Of a stretch of 64,000 nt of DNA, positions 1 to 9,496 are shown piece after piece; the stretch's first letter is position 1; each line of letters begins with the position of its first letter. The DNA comes from CAZJAH01 sp964544155 (GTDB taxonomy: Bacteria > Bacteroidota > Ignavibacteria > Kapaibacteriales > UBA2268). The notes beneath the pieces are model-generated. The model had not been told where the DNA came from, made no database searches, and saw only the letters and a list, made by a program, of their open reading frames with translations. The DNA is taken from contig CAZJAH010000001.1 of assembly GCA_964544155.1 (NCBI GenBank), positions 268,063 through 332,062 of the forward strand. Reading direction: 5' to 3'. The position numbers and the translations under genes were made by a program.

Positions 1-1024
1 CGGGAGTTTTGTACTCGCGGAATATATCGAAAACCATTGCCAGGAAGCCGTGAGCGCCGAGCATCCTGTTAGAGGCTACATTGATAACGGTAATGCCCTT
101 ACGGTAGGCTATTGCCTTTATCCTGCCAGGCAGGAACGATTCAGCAGTAATCGTTGTACCTTTTTCATCAGGGTTGAAGGTATTTTTGATAATAACAGGT
201 ATATCCCTTTCAATGGCAGGAAGTATGGTTTTCGGGTGAAGTACTTTAGCCCCAAAGTATGCCAATTCCGCGGCTTCGCTGTATGAAAGCTTCTCAATCA
301 GCCTCGCATCGCTGAAACTGCGCGGATCTGTTGTGAACATACCGTTAACATCAGTCCATATCTCAAGTGAGGAAGCCTTGAGCGCGGCCGCATAAAGAGC
401 CGCAGAATAATCCGAGCCGCCCCTGCCGAGAAGAGTTGTCTCACCGTCATGGCCGGATCCGACAAAGCCGGGGGCTATAGCGATACTTACTTCCGTAAAT
501 TGCGGATTAATTACACTGTATATGGTTTTGTAAGTTTTTTCTATTTCTACTTCAGCTTCGGGATAATCAGACGCCGTTTGAATAAGTTTGCGGGAATCTA
601 CGTAGAAGGCCTGCCTGCCCTGCTTCAAAAGCAGGTGGTATAGTAATCCCGAGCTTAGCATTTCACCAAAGGAAATGATCTTTGCTTCCATCCTGTCACT
701 TACTTCACGTATGATCCTGCTGGCTTTAACTATATCAAAAAGTTTAGTAAATATCTCCTGAATATAATCAAAGCCGTGTTTACCCAGATCCAGCTCATAT
801 ACGGTTTTTACATGCTTAGAGCGTATTTGCTCGGCCTGCTCATAAGCACATTCATAATCGCCTAACTTTAGGCATTTCGTAAGGCTTATCAGACTGTCGG
901 TCATACCTCCCATCGCGGAAACCACCACGACAAGATTTTCATTTTGAGAAGAAATAATCTCACTGACTTTTATTATGGCGCCGCTATCCTGCATGGATGT
1001 GCCGCCGAATTTCAATACTTTCAT
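1..1024 (-). CDS. lysC: Aspartate kinase (3' part outside the window)
   Basis: Phosphorylates L-aspartate at the first step of lysine, threonine and methionine synthesis. I translated it from the ATG at 1024-1022. It opens MKVLKFGGTS, the amino-acid kinase signature, and later shows GSDYSAALYAAAL and a WTDVNGMFTTDPR stretch, typical aspartokinase substrate and nucleotide motifs. The 341 codons visible run into the start of an ACT domain (ITVINVASNRMLGAHGF), where the window ends. Monofunctional LysC and a fused aspartokinase/homoserine dehydrogenase cannot be told apart because the C-terminus is missing. The 239 bases upstream are AT-rich and separate it from the oxidase genes. Confidence 0.92.
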   Translation of the reverse strand, partial: MKVLKFGGTSMQDSGAIIKVSEIISSQNENLVVVVSAMGGMTDSLISLTKCLKLGDYECAYEQAEQIRSKHVKTVYELDLGKHGFDYIQEIFTKLFDIVKASRIIREVSDRMEAKIISFGEMLSSGLLYHLLLKQGRQAFYVDSRKLIQTASDYPEAEVEIEKTYKTIYSVINPQFTEVSIAIAPGFVGSGHDGETTLLGRGGSDYSAALYAAALKASSLEIWTDVNGMFTTDPRSFSDARLIEKLSYSEAAELAYFGAKVLHPKTILPAIERDIPVIIKNTFNPDEKGTTITAESFLPGRIKAIAYRKGITVINVASNRMLGAHGFLAMVFDIFREYKTP

Positions 1025-1263
1025 AATCTTATATTTTATTAACTAAATCTGCAAAGGAAACGGCAATTCATTTTTAATATTTTTTGGAATACTTTATATT
1101 TTTATAAAATTATTTAAAAATGATTTTTATTTGTGAGTTTGCTATTTATCAAATCTGCTCCTCAAAGATTCCAGGTTCTAAAAATCAGGGAGATTAAAAT
1201 GAAAATCGCACCGGGTTACTCTAATTTTTCCTTCCGGGGAGATTTTAAAGCAGTTATTAAGCA

Positions 1264-2553
1264 TTATTCAGCTGCACTGTCCTCAATTATTTTAAAATTA
1301 AGATTTTTAATAGATTCATAAATATATTCTGGCGATATGTCAAATTTTTGATATTTGAGTATAATGGCATCTCTCTTAAGGTCGAAACTTATATCGCTAA
1401 TGCCCTTAATAACTTTTAATTTCCTGTAAATGATCATCCTGTTTGCTCTGGTGAGTTTGTCCTCAAGCCTGATTTCCAGCGGGTAAATGTCCGAAGCCTT
1501 CTCTGCCGAAAGCATAGCTTCGCGTGACATATCAAGATAGCGCACAGTCTGTTCCTGCATGGCTTGCCGGTGTTCGCTGAGAGTTACCGCTCTGTAAACG
1601 TGCCTGCCGGTGCCCATGAAAAGAACCGTTACCGACAGCGCAGCGGCAATGAAGTAGAAATTCGTGCCCAGCCTGCTATCTGGGCCTTTGACTTCCCTCC
1701 AAAGCATCACTAGTGCCGCTATGGCTATAACAATTCCGACTGATATAATAAGTATCAACATTTTGTCAATATTTTCCCAGCGCAGAGTCAGCAGCACCAA
1801 AGGGCCAAAAGCCAGCTGCGCGATTGAAGCGTGAAGAGCAAACTTGTACCAGCGCCTGAGTATACCGGTACGGGTGAGTGTGGTATACTGTCTGAAATTA
1901 TATTTCTCCCTGTTCATCCACCCAAATAGGAACAGCCCGGTTATTGCCAGCGATGCCGCCAGAAAATGCAGGTAGCGAGGGAACACGTTGTCCAGCATCA
2001 TAGCGGAGAAAAAGCCGTCAACTTTCCCCCATTGATCGGGATAAAGCATCAGGTTTATATTTGTCAGGAATATCAGAGGCACAAAAAGAAGCAGAACTAC
2101 TGCCGCCGCCAGAATAGCTATGTGCAGTTTTTTGTGCTTTCGCATTTTTTCCCTGCTGTATTTATGCCAGTAAAGCAGCAAAAATGCCACAGTCACAAAA
2201 GGCACTATCATTATCCAGAAATTTCCCGTCAGCGCGTTAGCGGAATAAAAATGCACTGTGTAAAGGGCATTTATCGAGAGCAGCGGCGCCACCCCGAGCA
2301 CAACAGCAAGCGATTTATTCACAGTAATAGTTTTAGCCAGATCTTTGGCAAGAACTTCGTAATCAGGATTCTTCCTGCCTTTTATCTCTGCCCATAGTGT
2401 AATTAGTGAGCCTCCGAGCATTAAATTCACAAACAAAATATGCAGCAGAAAAGAAAATAACAGAAGCCCTGCAAGAAGCCACTCCGGCAGCGGCATGGCC
2501 AGGGGTATATCTCTCGGTATGGGAATATCGGCAAATAATGTGTAGATACTCAT
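1264..2553 (-). CDS. Membrane partner subunit of a cytochrome bd-like oxidase, with a Cys-less HMA-like tail
   Basis: A 429-residue protein with about eight membrane segments in the first 330 residues (for example around residues 25-55, 75-95, 105-125 and 145-165). It starts 15 bases after the stop of the cytochrome bd-like gene behind an AGGA ribosome site, so the two are probably translated together as a complex. It lacks the sequence of ordinary CydB; I take it as the partner subunit found with c-type bd-like oxidases. The last 65 residues or so (from about 360) read as a beta-alpha-beta-beta-alpha-beta unit of the heavy-metal-associated fold: KGISDISFDLKRDAIILKY, then SPEYIYESIKNLNFKI. 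The place where the CxxC metal site would sit carries no cysteine. The function of this tail is unknown. Family assignment is moderate; the membrane character is clear. Confidence 0.7.
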   Translation of the reverse strand: MSIYTLFADIPIPRDIPLAMPLPEWLLAGLLLFSFLLHILFVNLMLGGSLITLWAEIKGRKNPDYEVLAKDLAKTITVNKSLAVVLGVAPLLSINALYTVHFYSANALTGNFWIMIVPFVTVAFLLLYWHKYSREKMRKHKKLHIAILAAAVVLLLFVPLIFLTNINLMLYPDQWGKVDGFFSAMMLDNVFPRYLHFLAASLAITGLFLFGWMNREKYNFRQYTTLTRTGILRRWYKFALHASIAQLAFGPLVLLTLRWENIDKMLILIISVGIVIAIAALVMLWREVKGPDSRLGTNFYFIAAALSVTVLFMGTGRHVYRAVTLSEHRQAMQEQTVRYLDMSREAMLSAEKASDIYPLEIRLEDKLTRANRMIIYRKLKVIKGISDISFDLKRDAIILKYQKFDISPEYIYESIKNLNFKIIEDSAAE

Positions 2554-2568
2554 CTTAATTTCCTATGC

Positions 2569-4032
2569 TTATTTTTTTTCACTACTATAATTATTAAATG
2601 AATTATGAATCGATACCGGCGTTATTCTCTCCTGCTCCCCCTTCACGGGCAAGGGATTATCCTCCCGCGAAAGGATGAATTTCACAATGGCTTCCAGCTC
2701 TTTATCATTTCCGGGAAATTCGGGCATGTAATACCACACTTTGTGCATACGTGGAATATATTCCCTCATGAATTTCGGGTCGAGCCTTTTACCCTCGCCT
2801 GCCATATGACTGAATTTCATTACCACCGAGTTGATACCGCTCACTGTATGGCATCTGCTGCAAGCCAGCCTAAAGACTTCCTCTCCGGCCCTGATTATAT
2901 TATCTTCCCTGACTTCATCTATTTCGGAATATGTGGCATGTCTGAGAAGGCCGTCTTTCTTGAACAACGGATAATCCTCTGCCCGCAAACCGTTCGCATA
3001 CATGTACTCGCCTATCACATAAGGTTTACGAATGAATTCCCTTATCCTCTCAAATGTGCCTAGGAATACAAAAAGTGCCAGAATAGGAATTATCATTGCG
3101 GCACGAGGCAATTTCCTCGGAGCGAGAAATCCAATGAACGCTATGACAAAGCTAAGCGTCACAGCACCGATTATGACTTCCAGCAGCGTGTCGTACCAGT
3201 CGGCAAATGCCATTGTTGCGACTGCTGTCGGCAGGTTCCCAACCATAAGATCGGGTATTTGCAGGTAATAAACATAAGCTCCCGCGAAAGCCACCGGCGA
3301 CCATATAAGCAGCCAGAATGAAGCGAATTGCACCGCTCGTTTCCTGACGGGTGAATTTTTTTTGACAAAAAACAGCATCAGGAATAATGCAAAGGCCCCG
3401 CCCATCATCATTGATAATGGCGTGCGGAAATAAAGCTGAGGCAGATAAAGCGGGTTCATCACTCCGCTAAGGAAGGTGCCGTCATTAAGCCAGCTTCCCG
3501 GATCCATCATAAAACCCAGTATGGCAACGATAATTGCCATTGTTAACCATGTAAACAGACTTAGGAAAGCGCCGAAAGCAATATGTTTTTTTTTGGCGTT
3601 ATCGCTATCGTTCGAACGTTTCCAGGTAAGGTAGTATGTCATGATAAAAACAACTTCCAGCACAAAGACAATCCATTCAGTAAACCATGCTCCATAGAAT
3701 ACCCGGATTAGGCTGCCGATGGAAGCGGGGTTCACAAGAGAGGCCGCCAGCCAGATACCGACACCTGTCATCGCCCCGAGTGATGTGGTGATAATAAATC
3801 CCACAAACATAATCTTGCGTGTCATCTCATCCCATCGTATGGCATTGCCCCGGTCGATTTTTCTTTCTTTAAAACCAATATATTCCAAAATCGTCACAAA
3901 TGGCAGAAATCCCACAGCCAGGGAATGATTGATCAACACATGAGTAACAGCAATTACTGCTATCAACATACGGTTGCCTATGAAATCGAGATGAAATAAG
4001 GGAAAATCCATAATCAAATAAAAAATGATCAT
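2569..4032 (-). CDS. Cytochrome bd-like oxidase subunit I fused to a cytochrome c domain
   Basis: A 487-residue CydA-type membrane protein with about nine helices and a C-terminal c-type cytochrome. Histidines 31 and 36 in the first helix (THVLINHSLAVG) are where CydA carries a heme ligand, and GMMMDPGSW-like and WTEW-type segments fit the family. Residues 391-395 are CSRCH, a covalent heme c site, and Met436 in YYMPEFPG is a likely sixth ligand. The classical quinol-binding Q-loop is not evident. This matches the c-type branch of the cytochrome bd superfamily, expected to take electrons from cytochrome c or a similar donor rather than only from quinol. An internal ATG at 4011 is an alternative start; neither has a clear ribosome site. 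Whether it reduces O2 cannot be read from sequence alone. Confidence 0.82.
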   Translation of the reverse strand: MIIFYLIMDFPLFHLDFIGNRMLIAVIAVTHVLINHSLAVGFLPFVTILEYIGFKERKIDRGNAIRWDEMTRKIMFVGFIITTSLGAMTGVGIWLAASLVNPASIGSLIRVFYGAWFTEWIVFVLEVVFIMTYYLTWKRSNDSDNAKKKHIAFGAFLSLFTWLTMAIIVAILGFMMDPGSWLNDGTFLSGVMNPLYLPQLYFRTPLSMMMGGAFALFLMLFFVKKNSPVRKRAVQFASFWLLIWSPVAFAGAYVYYLQIPDLMVGNLPTAVATMAFADWYDTLLEVIIGAVTLSFVIAFIGFLAPRKLPRAAMIIPILALFVFLGTFERIREFIRKPYVIGEYMYANGLRAEDYPLFKKDGLLRHATYSEIDEVREDNIIRAGEEVFRLACSRCHTVSGINSVVMKFSHMAGEGKRLDPKFMREYIPRMHKVWYYMPEFPGNDKELEAIVKFILSREDNPLPVKGEQERITPVSIHNSFNNYSSEKK

Positions 4033-4109
4033 AATAATTTAATTGCCCGAAAATTTATGAATTTCTTACTAAATATTTTAATAAATACATAAAAATTAAT
4101 TTTTTAACT

Positions 4110-5048
4110 ATGGCTAATATTATAAAATGCCCCGTTACTATAATTACAGGATTTCTCGGAGCAGGGAAAACTACCCTGTTAAACAGGCTGGTAAGGGATT
4201 ACCCCGGAAAGAAATTCGCCGTAATTGAGAATGAATTCGGCGAGATCAATATTGACAGTGAACTGGCGAAAGGGATTAGCAATGGGATTTACGAACTTAC
4301 AAACGGCTGCGTTTGCTGTACTATTAATGATGAACTGGAAGAAACACTGATCACTATTGTGGAAAGCGGTTTTGAATTTGATCATTTGCTGATTGAAACC
4401 ACAGGTATAGCCGATCCCAATAATGTAGCGGCAACCCTGCTGAATGAGTTTCCGGCAAGACATTTCGCCCTGGACGGCACAATATGCGTCGCTGATTCAT
4501 TAAATCTTGAAAAAAACGCTTTTATAGAAAAAACAGCCGGGCGGCAAATAGCATTTGCTGATTTGATAATACTGAATAAAGCTGATATGCTCAACACGGA
4601 GCGATTGCTTATCACCCGGGAAAAATGCCGGGAGCTTAATCCTGAAGCTGAAATCATATCAACAAAGGAATGTGGCTACGGGGATTGCAAACCTCTGGAA
4701 CTGAAGGCTTTTGAAAAGGATATTGAACCGGCCTTCCCGGGCAGCAATCATACGGATATAGAGTCATACAGTCTACGCATAAAAGAAGCGATCGATCCGG
4801 AATTATTTGAATACGGATTAGGCCGTCTGCTGGAAAAATCAGGCGATGAACTTTACAGGGCTAAAGGTATCATATATTTTGAGAATTACTCCCGGAAAAT
4901 GATATTTCAGTCAGTAGGCAATTATGGAATAATGACTGAAGGCCCCCACTGGAAGCCTGGTGAAGAACGGCAAACAAAGCTCGTATTTATAGGCAGGAAG
5001 CTCAATAAAGAGTTGATCAATTCTATACTTGATGAACTGCGCATATGA
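4110..5048 (+). CDS. CobW/ZNG-type G3E GTPase, metal chaperone
   Basis: A 312-residue P-loop GTPase of the G3E family, which hands metal ions (often zinc, sometimes cobalt) to client proteins. The Walker A box is GFLGAGKTT at residues 14-22, the metal site is C67-V-C69-C70 in the family CxCC motif, the G4 motif is NKAD near residue 155, and ENEFGEINID follows the switch region as usual. A C-terminal CobW_C domain fills about residues 215-312. It is transcribed divergently from the oxidase genes, 77 bases apart. The client is unknown; a link to the oxidase or its HMA-like tail is only suggested by position. No Zur-type operator was recognised upstream. Confidence 0.88.
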   Translation: MANIIKCPVTIITGFLGAGKTTLLNRLVRDYPGKKFAVIENEFGEINIDSELAKGISNGIYELTNGCVCCTINDELEETLITIVESGFEFDHLLIETTGIADPNNVAATLLNEFPARHFALDGTICVADSLNLEKNAFIEKTAGRQIAFADLIILNKADMLNTERLLITREKCRELNPEAEIISTKECGYGDCKPLELKAFEKDIEPAFPGSNHTDIESYSLRIKEAIDPELFEYGLGRLLEKSGDELYRAKGIIYFENYSRKMIFQSVGNYGIMTEGPHWKPGEERQTKLVFIGRKLNKELINSILDELRI

Positions 5049-5269
5049 TGTATTATCCTATGTGGCAATCAACACTTGCCCGGCCGTTAAAACCTGCTGC
5101 TATTGGTTAAGACTATCAAAGCCGCCACCGGTAAATACTGCTGTAACCCTTTATGAAGATGAGTATTTCAGGATTGATGGATTAGGATATTAGGTTAAAT
5201 CAGGGAGAGCCATTTATGTCAGGCCTTTTTTGGGAATCAGGCGGATAATAAATCCATTGGCTTTGTAGT

Positions 5270-5309
5270 GCCGTGGAAAAACGAAACGGGCGCCCTAATG
5301 AGCGCCCGA
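5270..5309 (-). terminator. Terminator after the RNA-binding protein gene
   Basis: Read on the minus strand, CGGGCGC and GCGCCCG pair around an 8-base loop (stem arms at 5287-5293 and 5302-5308), followed by a T-rich run. It lies 44 bases past the stop of the RRM gene. Confidence 0.75.
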
Positions 5310-5352
5310 TATTATGCTTTATATTTTAATAATAATTAAAGTCGAACTTAAA

Positions 5353-5664
5353 TTAACGATTGAAATTTCTCTGTCCGCCGCCGCCATACTGTCTGCCGCC
5401 GCCTCTCGGCTGTGATGGTCTTTCAGATCTTTCGCGGGCTTCATTTACGCGGATATTTCTGCCGCCGAATTCAGAGCCTTCAAGGCTTTCAATGGCGTTC
5501 TGTGCGTCTTCGTCTTCCATTTCAACAAAACCGAAACCTTTTGGCTTGCCTGTAGCGCGATCTGTAATGAGTTTAACGGAACTTACTTCACCGTACTGCT
5601 CGAATAATGCCTGAATTTCATCAGTTGTGGCTGAAAATGGCAAATTGCCAATATAGATGGTCAT
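5353..5664 (-). CDS. Small glycine-rich RRM RNA-binding protein
   Basis: A single RNA-recognition-motif protein of 103 residues. RNP2 is IYIGNL at residues 3-8 and RNP1 is KGFGFVEM near residues 41-48, followed by a glycine/arginine/glutamine tail (PRGGGRQYGGGGQ). This is the plant- and cyanobacteria-like 'RNA recognition motif protein' common in Bacteroidota, thought to act as an RNA chaperone, often under cold or stress. I chose the ATG at 5664 rather than an in-frame start at 5688, because translation from MTIYIGNL gives the normal N-terminus and a GGAG site sits about 10 bases before it. The gene has an unusually long untranslated leader (see the promoter at 5829). Confidence 0.93.
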   Translation of the reverse strand: MTIYIGNLPFSATTDEIQALFEQYGEVSSVKLITDRATGKPKGFGFVEMEDEDAQNAIESLEGSEFGGRNIRVNEARERSERPSQPRGGGRQYGGGGQRNFNR

Positions 5665-5828
5665 AATAAAACAACTCCAAAAAAACAAATAAAACTGAAA
5701 CTATATTTGGCCCTAATGGCCTAAAATATTCTTGTAAATAAACCTAAAAGCCGGATTAAACAAGGCTGCAGGCTAATTTAAAAGTTATTTAAACATAAGT
5801 GTATTAAATATATTACACCATGCCTTAT

Positions 5829-5860
5829 CAAATATACGAAATTTATTATTAAATGCAACT
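5829..5860 (-). promoter_or_regulatory. Bacteroidota-type promoter for the RRM gene
   Basis: The minus strand carries TATATTTG at 5836-5829, an exact TAnnTTTG -7 box, with GTTG (one mismatch to TTTG) 20 bases upstream at 5860-5857. Transcription would begin near 5822, leaving a leader of about 155 bases before the ATG at 5664. Confidence 0.55.
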
Positions 5861-5879
5861 AATTTTTTGCCGATTTTTT

Positions 5880-8036
5880 TTATACGGGGATTCGCCAGGC
5901 TAATTTTGCGAGTATAACAGTATCTCCGGATCTAATCCCGCAACAGGTTTCAAGATAATGATTCAAAGCCAGATAAAAATCGCTGCCTATCTGAGGAATC
6001 CAATGGATTCGAAAGTTTATCAGCATTTCACTCGAGCGGCTGTTCCACTGTGCGTAGGTACTTGTAAACATTTTAGGGCTGAAGGAGAATTCAAGCCTGC
6101 CCGCCAATTCATGCGCGTTGAAGCTTCCGTCATCCAGTGTAACTACATTATATTCATAATCTCCGAATAAATTGATATGCTTTCCAAGATTCATGAACAT
6201 GCTGCCAGAGTAGATAGTCCGGTATCCGTTGAAAAATTCACCTGTGCTGAGCCCCGCACCTAATGACATATTCCTGCCGGCATAGCTTGAAAATCTGAAA
6301 CTAATCCTGCTATACCAGTAATTTCCCGGTTCGATGAAATTATCTCTATACAGTTCGAAGCGTTCATCAATTCTTTCAAAAAGCCTGATCATATTGATCG
6401 TGAATACATCTCCGCCTGAAGTCCGGATTCCTAAAGGACGTATCGAGAGGTCCATTGATTCCAGCTTACCGTTAGACCGTGTATAATAAGCATTAATGTC
6501 ATAAAGTTCAAAATCGAACTGCTCTATCCAGCTGATGAATTCCGGATGAGGCAGTAGTCCAAAGTTAGAGCTGAACAACCTGTAACCGGCACGTCTGACG
6601 AATCCCAGCGCCGGGTTGAAATTATTTCCCATTTCCTGGTATGCAATCGAGGCATCAACTTCATTATTAGGGTAAGATGCTACTAAGTTATATGAATAAT
6701 TATCCTGCTCTTCGATACTTTTATCTATTGTCCCGGCAAAAGCTCCTTTCAATACAAAGTTCTTATCGCCGAACCAGTCGGATACCGAATACATAAAATC
6801 GCTGCCAAGCAAATAATTATAATTATCATGGCTGTTTTGGCCTGTGAAGATAATGCCAATATTTGATTTTTCGAGTATATTCTGCCTGAACCTCACAACA
6901 GAATGATTCTTCGTGGGGATATTATCCCTTGCGGATGTTTGAAGAGTCATTATGCCAATATTTGTATCATCAGCAGTACCCATAAGCCTGGCGCCTCCGA
7001 TAACCGGAATTTCCATATTGTTCTCTATGCCGATTCGCCTGCTGTAGAAAAGCCTGACATCGTCATTCATCCTGAATTCAAAGAAGTTCTTTCCCTCCAG
7101 GAAGAATTCTCTTTTTTCGGGATAAAACAGCGAGAACCGCGTTAGATTGATCCTTTCCCTGTCTGCTTCTACCTGGGCAAAATCGGTATTGGCCGTTAAA
7201 TTGAGCTTTAGGGTAGGGGTGACGAGATAATTCAAGTCACCGCCGGCTTTTGTAACCATAGACGTTTTTGTACCGGGCGCGGCATCTGCTCCAATAAGGC
7301 TGTAGGGTTTGAACTCGATCGTTTTATCAGGGCTGATCCCACTTATGCCTATCAATGTGCCCGCATGGGAAACATGCTCAAAATCATAATCCCGCGACCA
7401 GCCCTGCCAGAAAACCTGTTCCTGCTTTCGGCGGATATTTCTTTCAAAATTCACACCCCATACCTGTACCTTTGTATCTGGAAACTTCAAAGTTGAAAAG
7501 GGTATGCGCATTTCGCCGAACCAGCCATTTTCGTTACGGGTAACAGAGGCATCCCAGATACCGTCCCAGTCAATATTGAAGCCTTTGCCTTCGTCAAGCA
7601 CCAGGACGTCACTTCTTGCGCCGTTCGGGTTTACCACAAAAACATAGCCGTTGCGGTCATCATCAAAAGTATCGAATATCACTTCGAAATTGTCTTCTTC
7701 CCAGTAGGGAAAATCTTTTTTCATGTACCTGGCGGTAAGTTTATCCGGCTCGCTGTCATAGCACCAAAAGCCAATATAGAGATTTTCGTTATCGTAAAGA
7801 ACGGCGCATTCCGTGCGTTCGGTTACGGGGCTGCCTTCGTATAGTTCTCTCTGTGTAAAATTTGTAATTCTTTGAGCAATATACCACGGAGCTTCATCCA
7901 GCTTACCATCCAGCTCAATATCTGTGCTTATCCGGTAAGCGCTCACTATATTCGGCTCAGAAACCTGCGAAACAAGTTCTGAGGCTATAAAGAGTTTTAT
8001 GATTATGATTATATTAATTAACTTCAATTTTTCCAT
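5880..8036 (-). CDS. DUF5916 outer-membrane barrel with N-terminal CBM9-like domain
   Basis: About 718 residues from the ATG at 8036, where a hydrophobic signal peptide begins (MEKLKLINIIIIIKLFIAS). An in-frame TTG at 8090 would add 18 residues that do not look like a signal. Residues 30-220 form a carbohydrate-binding family 9-like sandwich (DGKLDEAPWY, ENLYIGFWCYD, NGYVFVVNPNGA); the rest, from about 250, is the DUF5916 barrel, with markers such as FYPEKREFFLEG and FYSRRIG. Proteins of this type are common in Bacteroidota and are presumed outer-membrane channels or receptors; the substrate is unknown. It stands alone, divergent from the gene at 8123. Confidence 0.86.
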   Translation of the reverse strand: MEKLKLINIIIIIKLFIASELVSQVSEPNIVSAYRISTDIELDGKLDEAPWYIAQRITNFTQRELYEGSPVTERTECAVLYDNENLYIGFWCYDSEPDKLTARYMKKDFPYWEEDNFEVIFDTFDDDRNGYVFVVNPNGARSDVLVLDEGKGFNIDWDGIWDASVTRNENGWFGEMRIPFSTLKFPDTKVQVWGVNFERNIRRKQEQVFWQGWSRDYDFEHVSHAGTLIGISGISPDKTIEFKPYSLIGADAAPGTKTSMVTKAGGDLNYLVTPTLKLNLTANTDFAQVEADRERINLTRFSLFYPEKREFFLEGKNFFEFRMNDDVRLFYSRRIGIENNMEIPVIGGARLMGTADDTNIGIMTLQTSARDNIPTKNHSVVRFRQNILEKSNIGIIFTGQNSHDNYNYLLGSDFMYSVSDWFGDKNFVLKGAFAGTIDKSIEEQDNYSYNLVASYPNNEVDASIAYQEMGNNFNPALGFVRRAGYRLFSSNFGLLPHPEFISWIEQFDFELYDINAYYTRSNGKLESMDLSIRPLGIRTSGGDVFTINMIRLFERIDERFELYRDNFIEPGNYWYSRISFRFSSYAGRNMSLGAGLSTGEFFNGYRTIYSGSMFMNLGKHINLFGDYEYNVVTLDDGSFNAHELAGRLEFSFSPKMFTSTYAQWNSRSSEMLINFRIHWIPQIGSDFYLALNHYLETCCGIRSGDTVILAKLAWRIPV

Positions 8037-8122
8037 TTGTAAAATTTTTTGATTGCCATGATTATTCAAAATTATAACTTGGTTTTTCAAAAAGTATAAT
8101 TTATAAAAAAAGAAAGGAAACG

Positions 8123-8722
8123 ATGGATTTTTTCGCTGCAGATAATTGGATTATGGTCTGGCTGGTAATACCTTTTTTGATATTTATAGCCAGGATACTT
8201 GATGTAAGTATCGGTACAATGAGGATAATTCTTTTATCAAAGGGATACAGGGTTTTAGCCCCGGCACTGGGATTTATTGAATCAATAGTATGGATAATAG
8301 CGGTTAGCCAGATAATGCAGAACCTGAATAATTTTTACTATTATATAGCTTATGCCGCCGGATACTCAGCCGGAACTTATATAGGCATTGTAATCGAACA
8401 AAAATTATCTCTCGGGCAGGTAATGGTCAGGATAGTCACCCGCAGAGACGCCCATGCCCTACTTGAGCACTTAAGGGAGCACAGGTATTCGGCAACAGCG
8501 GTTGATGCGGAAGGTAAATACGGCGATGTGAAGATAATTTTTATAATAATAAAAAGATCAGATCTTGAAGAAGTGATAAATACCATTAAACAGTTTAATC
8601 CCAATGCCTTCTTTACGATCGAAGATGTTCGTACTGTTAGCGGTGGAGTTTTCCCCGGCAGGCAGGGAGGAGTATTCAAAAGAAAAACTGTTTCCCGAAA
8701 AGCTTTCAATATCAGGAAATAA
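8123..8722 (+). CDS. UPF0316-type membrane protein (DUF5698 plus DUF2179)
   Basis: A 199-residue protein with three membrane helices in the first 90 residues (DUF5698: RILDVSIGTMRIILLSKG is characteristic), followed by a cytosolic DUF2179 domain of about 80 residues ending FFTIEDVRTVSGG. This family (UPF0316, related to YitT-like proteins) has no established biochemical role; the soluble domain may bind a small ligand. An AAAGGAAA ribosome site precedes the ATG. The basic C-terminal extension (about 25 residues after the DUF2179 domain) is rich in Arg/Lys. Confidence 0.88.
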   Translation: MDFFAADNWIMVWLVIPFLIFIARILDVSIGTMRIILLSKGYRVLAPALGFIESIVWIIAVSQIMQNLNNFYYYIAYAAGYSAGTYIGIVIEQKLSLGQVMVRIVTRRDAHALLEHLREHRYSATAVDAEGKYGDVKIIFIIIKRSDLEEVINTIKQFNPNAFFTIEDVRTVSGGVFPGRQGGVFKRKTVSRKAFNIRK

Positions 8723-8821
8723 TAGCTTTCATTTTTGAATAGTTAAAACTTTCAAGTACTTAGTAATTCTTATCAGTAATTAGAAAAAATGATTTTGTAT
8801 TTTGTATATTATTAAATATAA

Positions 8822-9486
8822 ATGGCTGAAAAAATAATCATATATGGAACGGGCAATTTAAGCCAAATATTAGTGAAGCTTTTAGAGGATGGGAGCCTTT
8901 ATGAAATAGCCGTGTTCACGGTGGATTCTCACTACAGGGACGCGGATGAATTCATGGGATTTCCGCTGCTTGATTTTGAAAGGATCACTGAAAATTATCC
9001 ACCTGATGATTTTTCCATGATAGCGGCAATAGGATATAAACAAATGAGAAACCGCACGCTTCTGTTCAATAAAGCTAAGAAAGCGGGATATACACTGAAA
9101 ACTATATCGGCCCGAAGGTTATTCATTATAATGATTTCGAGATTGGCGAGAATAACCTGATATTTGACGGCACTTTTATGGGGCCTTACGGCAAAATGGG
9201 CGATAATAATATAATACGCCCCGTGTGCTATGTAGGCCATGGATTTAATATCGGCAGCCATAATTTTATTTCGGCGGGGATGATACTCGGCGGTGTGTGC
9301 AAAGTAGGAAACAGCTGTTTCCTCGGAATGGGAAGCAAAGTAACCGATCATTTAGATGTCGGCGACGAAACACTGCTCGCTGCAGGTTCGGTTTTGACTC
9401 AATCATCTGAAACTTGTTCCATGTATGCAGGAGCTCCGGCTCAGCTCAAAAAAAGGCACGAAACTAACGGAATAGTTATTCAGTAA
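8822..9486 (+). pseudogene. PglD/NeuD-like sugar acyltransferase with a frameshift
   Basis: Two reading frames together make one protein of about 221 residues, the normal length for the PglD/NeuD family. The first frame (8822 to about 9103) gives the N-terminal Rossmann-like part (IIIYGTGNLSQI). The second frame, entered at the TAT at 9103-9105, gives YIGPKVIHYNDFEIGENN and then the left-handed beta-helix (hexapeptide repeats, VGNSCFLGMGSKV) down to the stop at 9486. One base appears to be missing at 9101-9104. If real, the gene is dead; if a sequencing or assembly error, the protein is complete. The family N- or O-acylates amino sugars for surface glycans. The GT2 gene downstream supports a glycan role. 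Confidence 0.8.
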
Positions 9487-9496
9487 GCAGAATAAT

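Noticed and set aside
1133..1321. 62-codon plus-strand frame in the lysC/oxidase intergenic region
   Set aside because: It partly overlaps the oxidase partner gene on the other strand and has no recognisable domain or ribosome site.
1966..2397. 143-codon plus-strand frame
   Set aside because: Fully antisense to the oxidase partner gene and with no family match.
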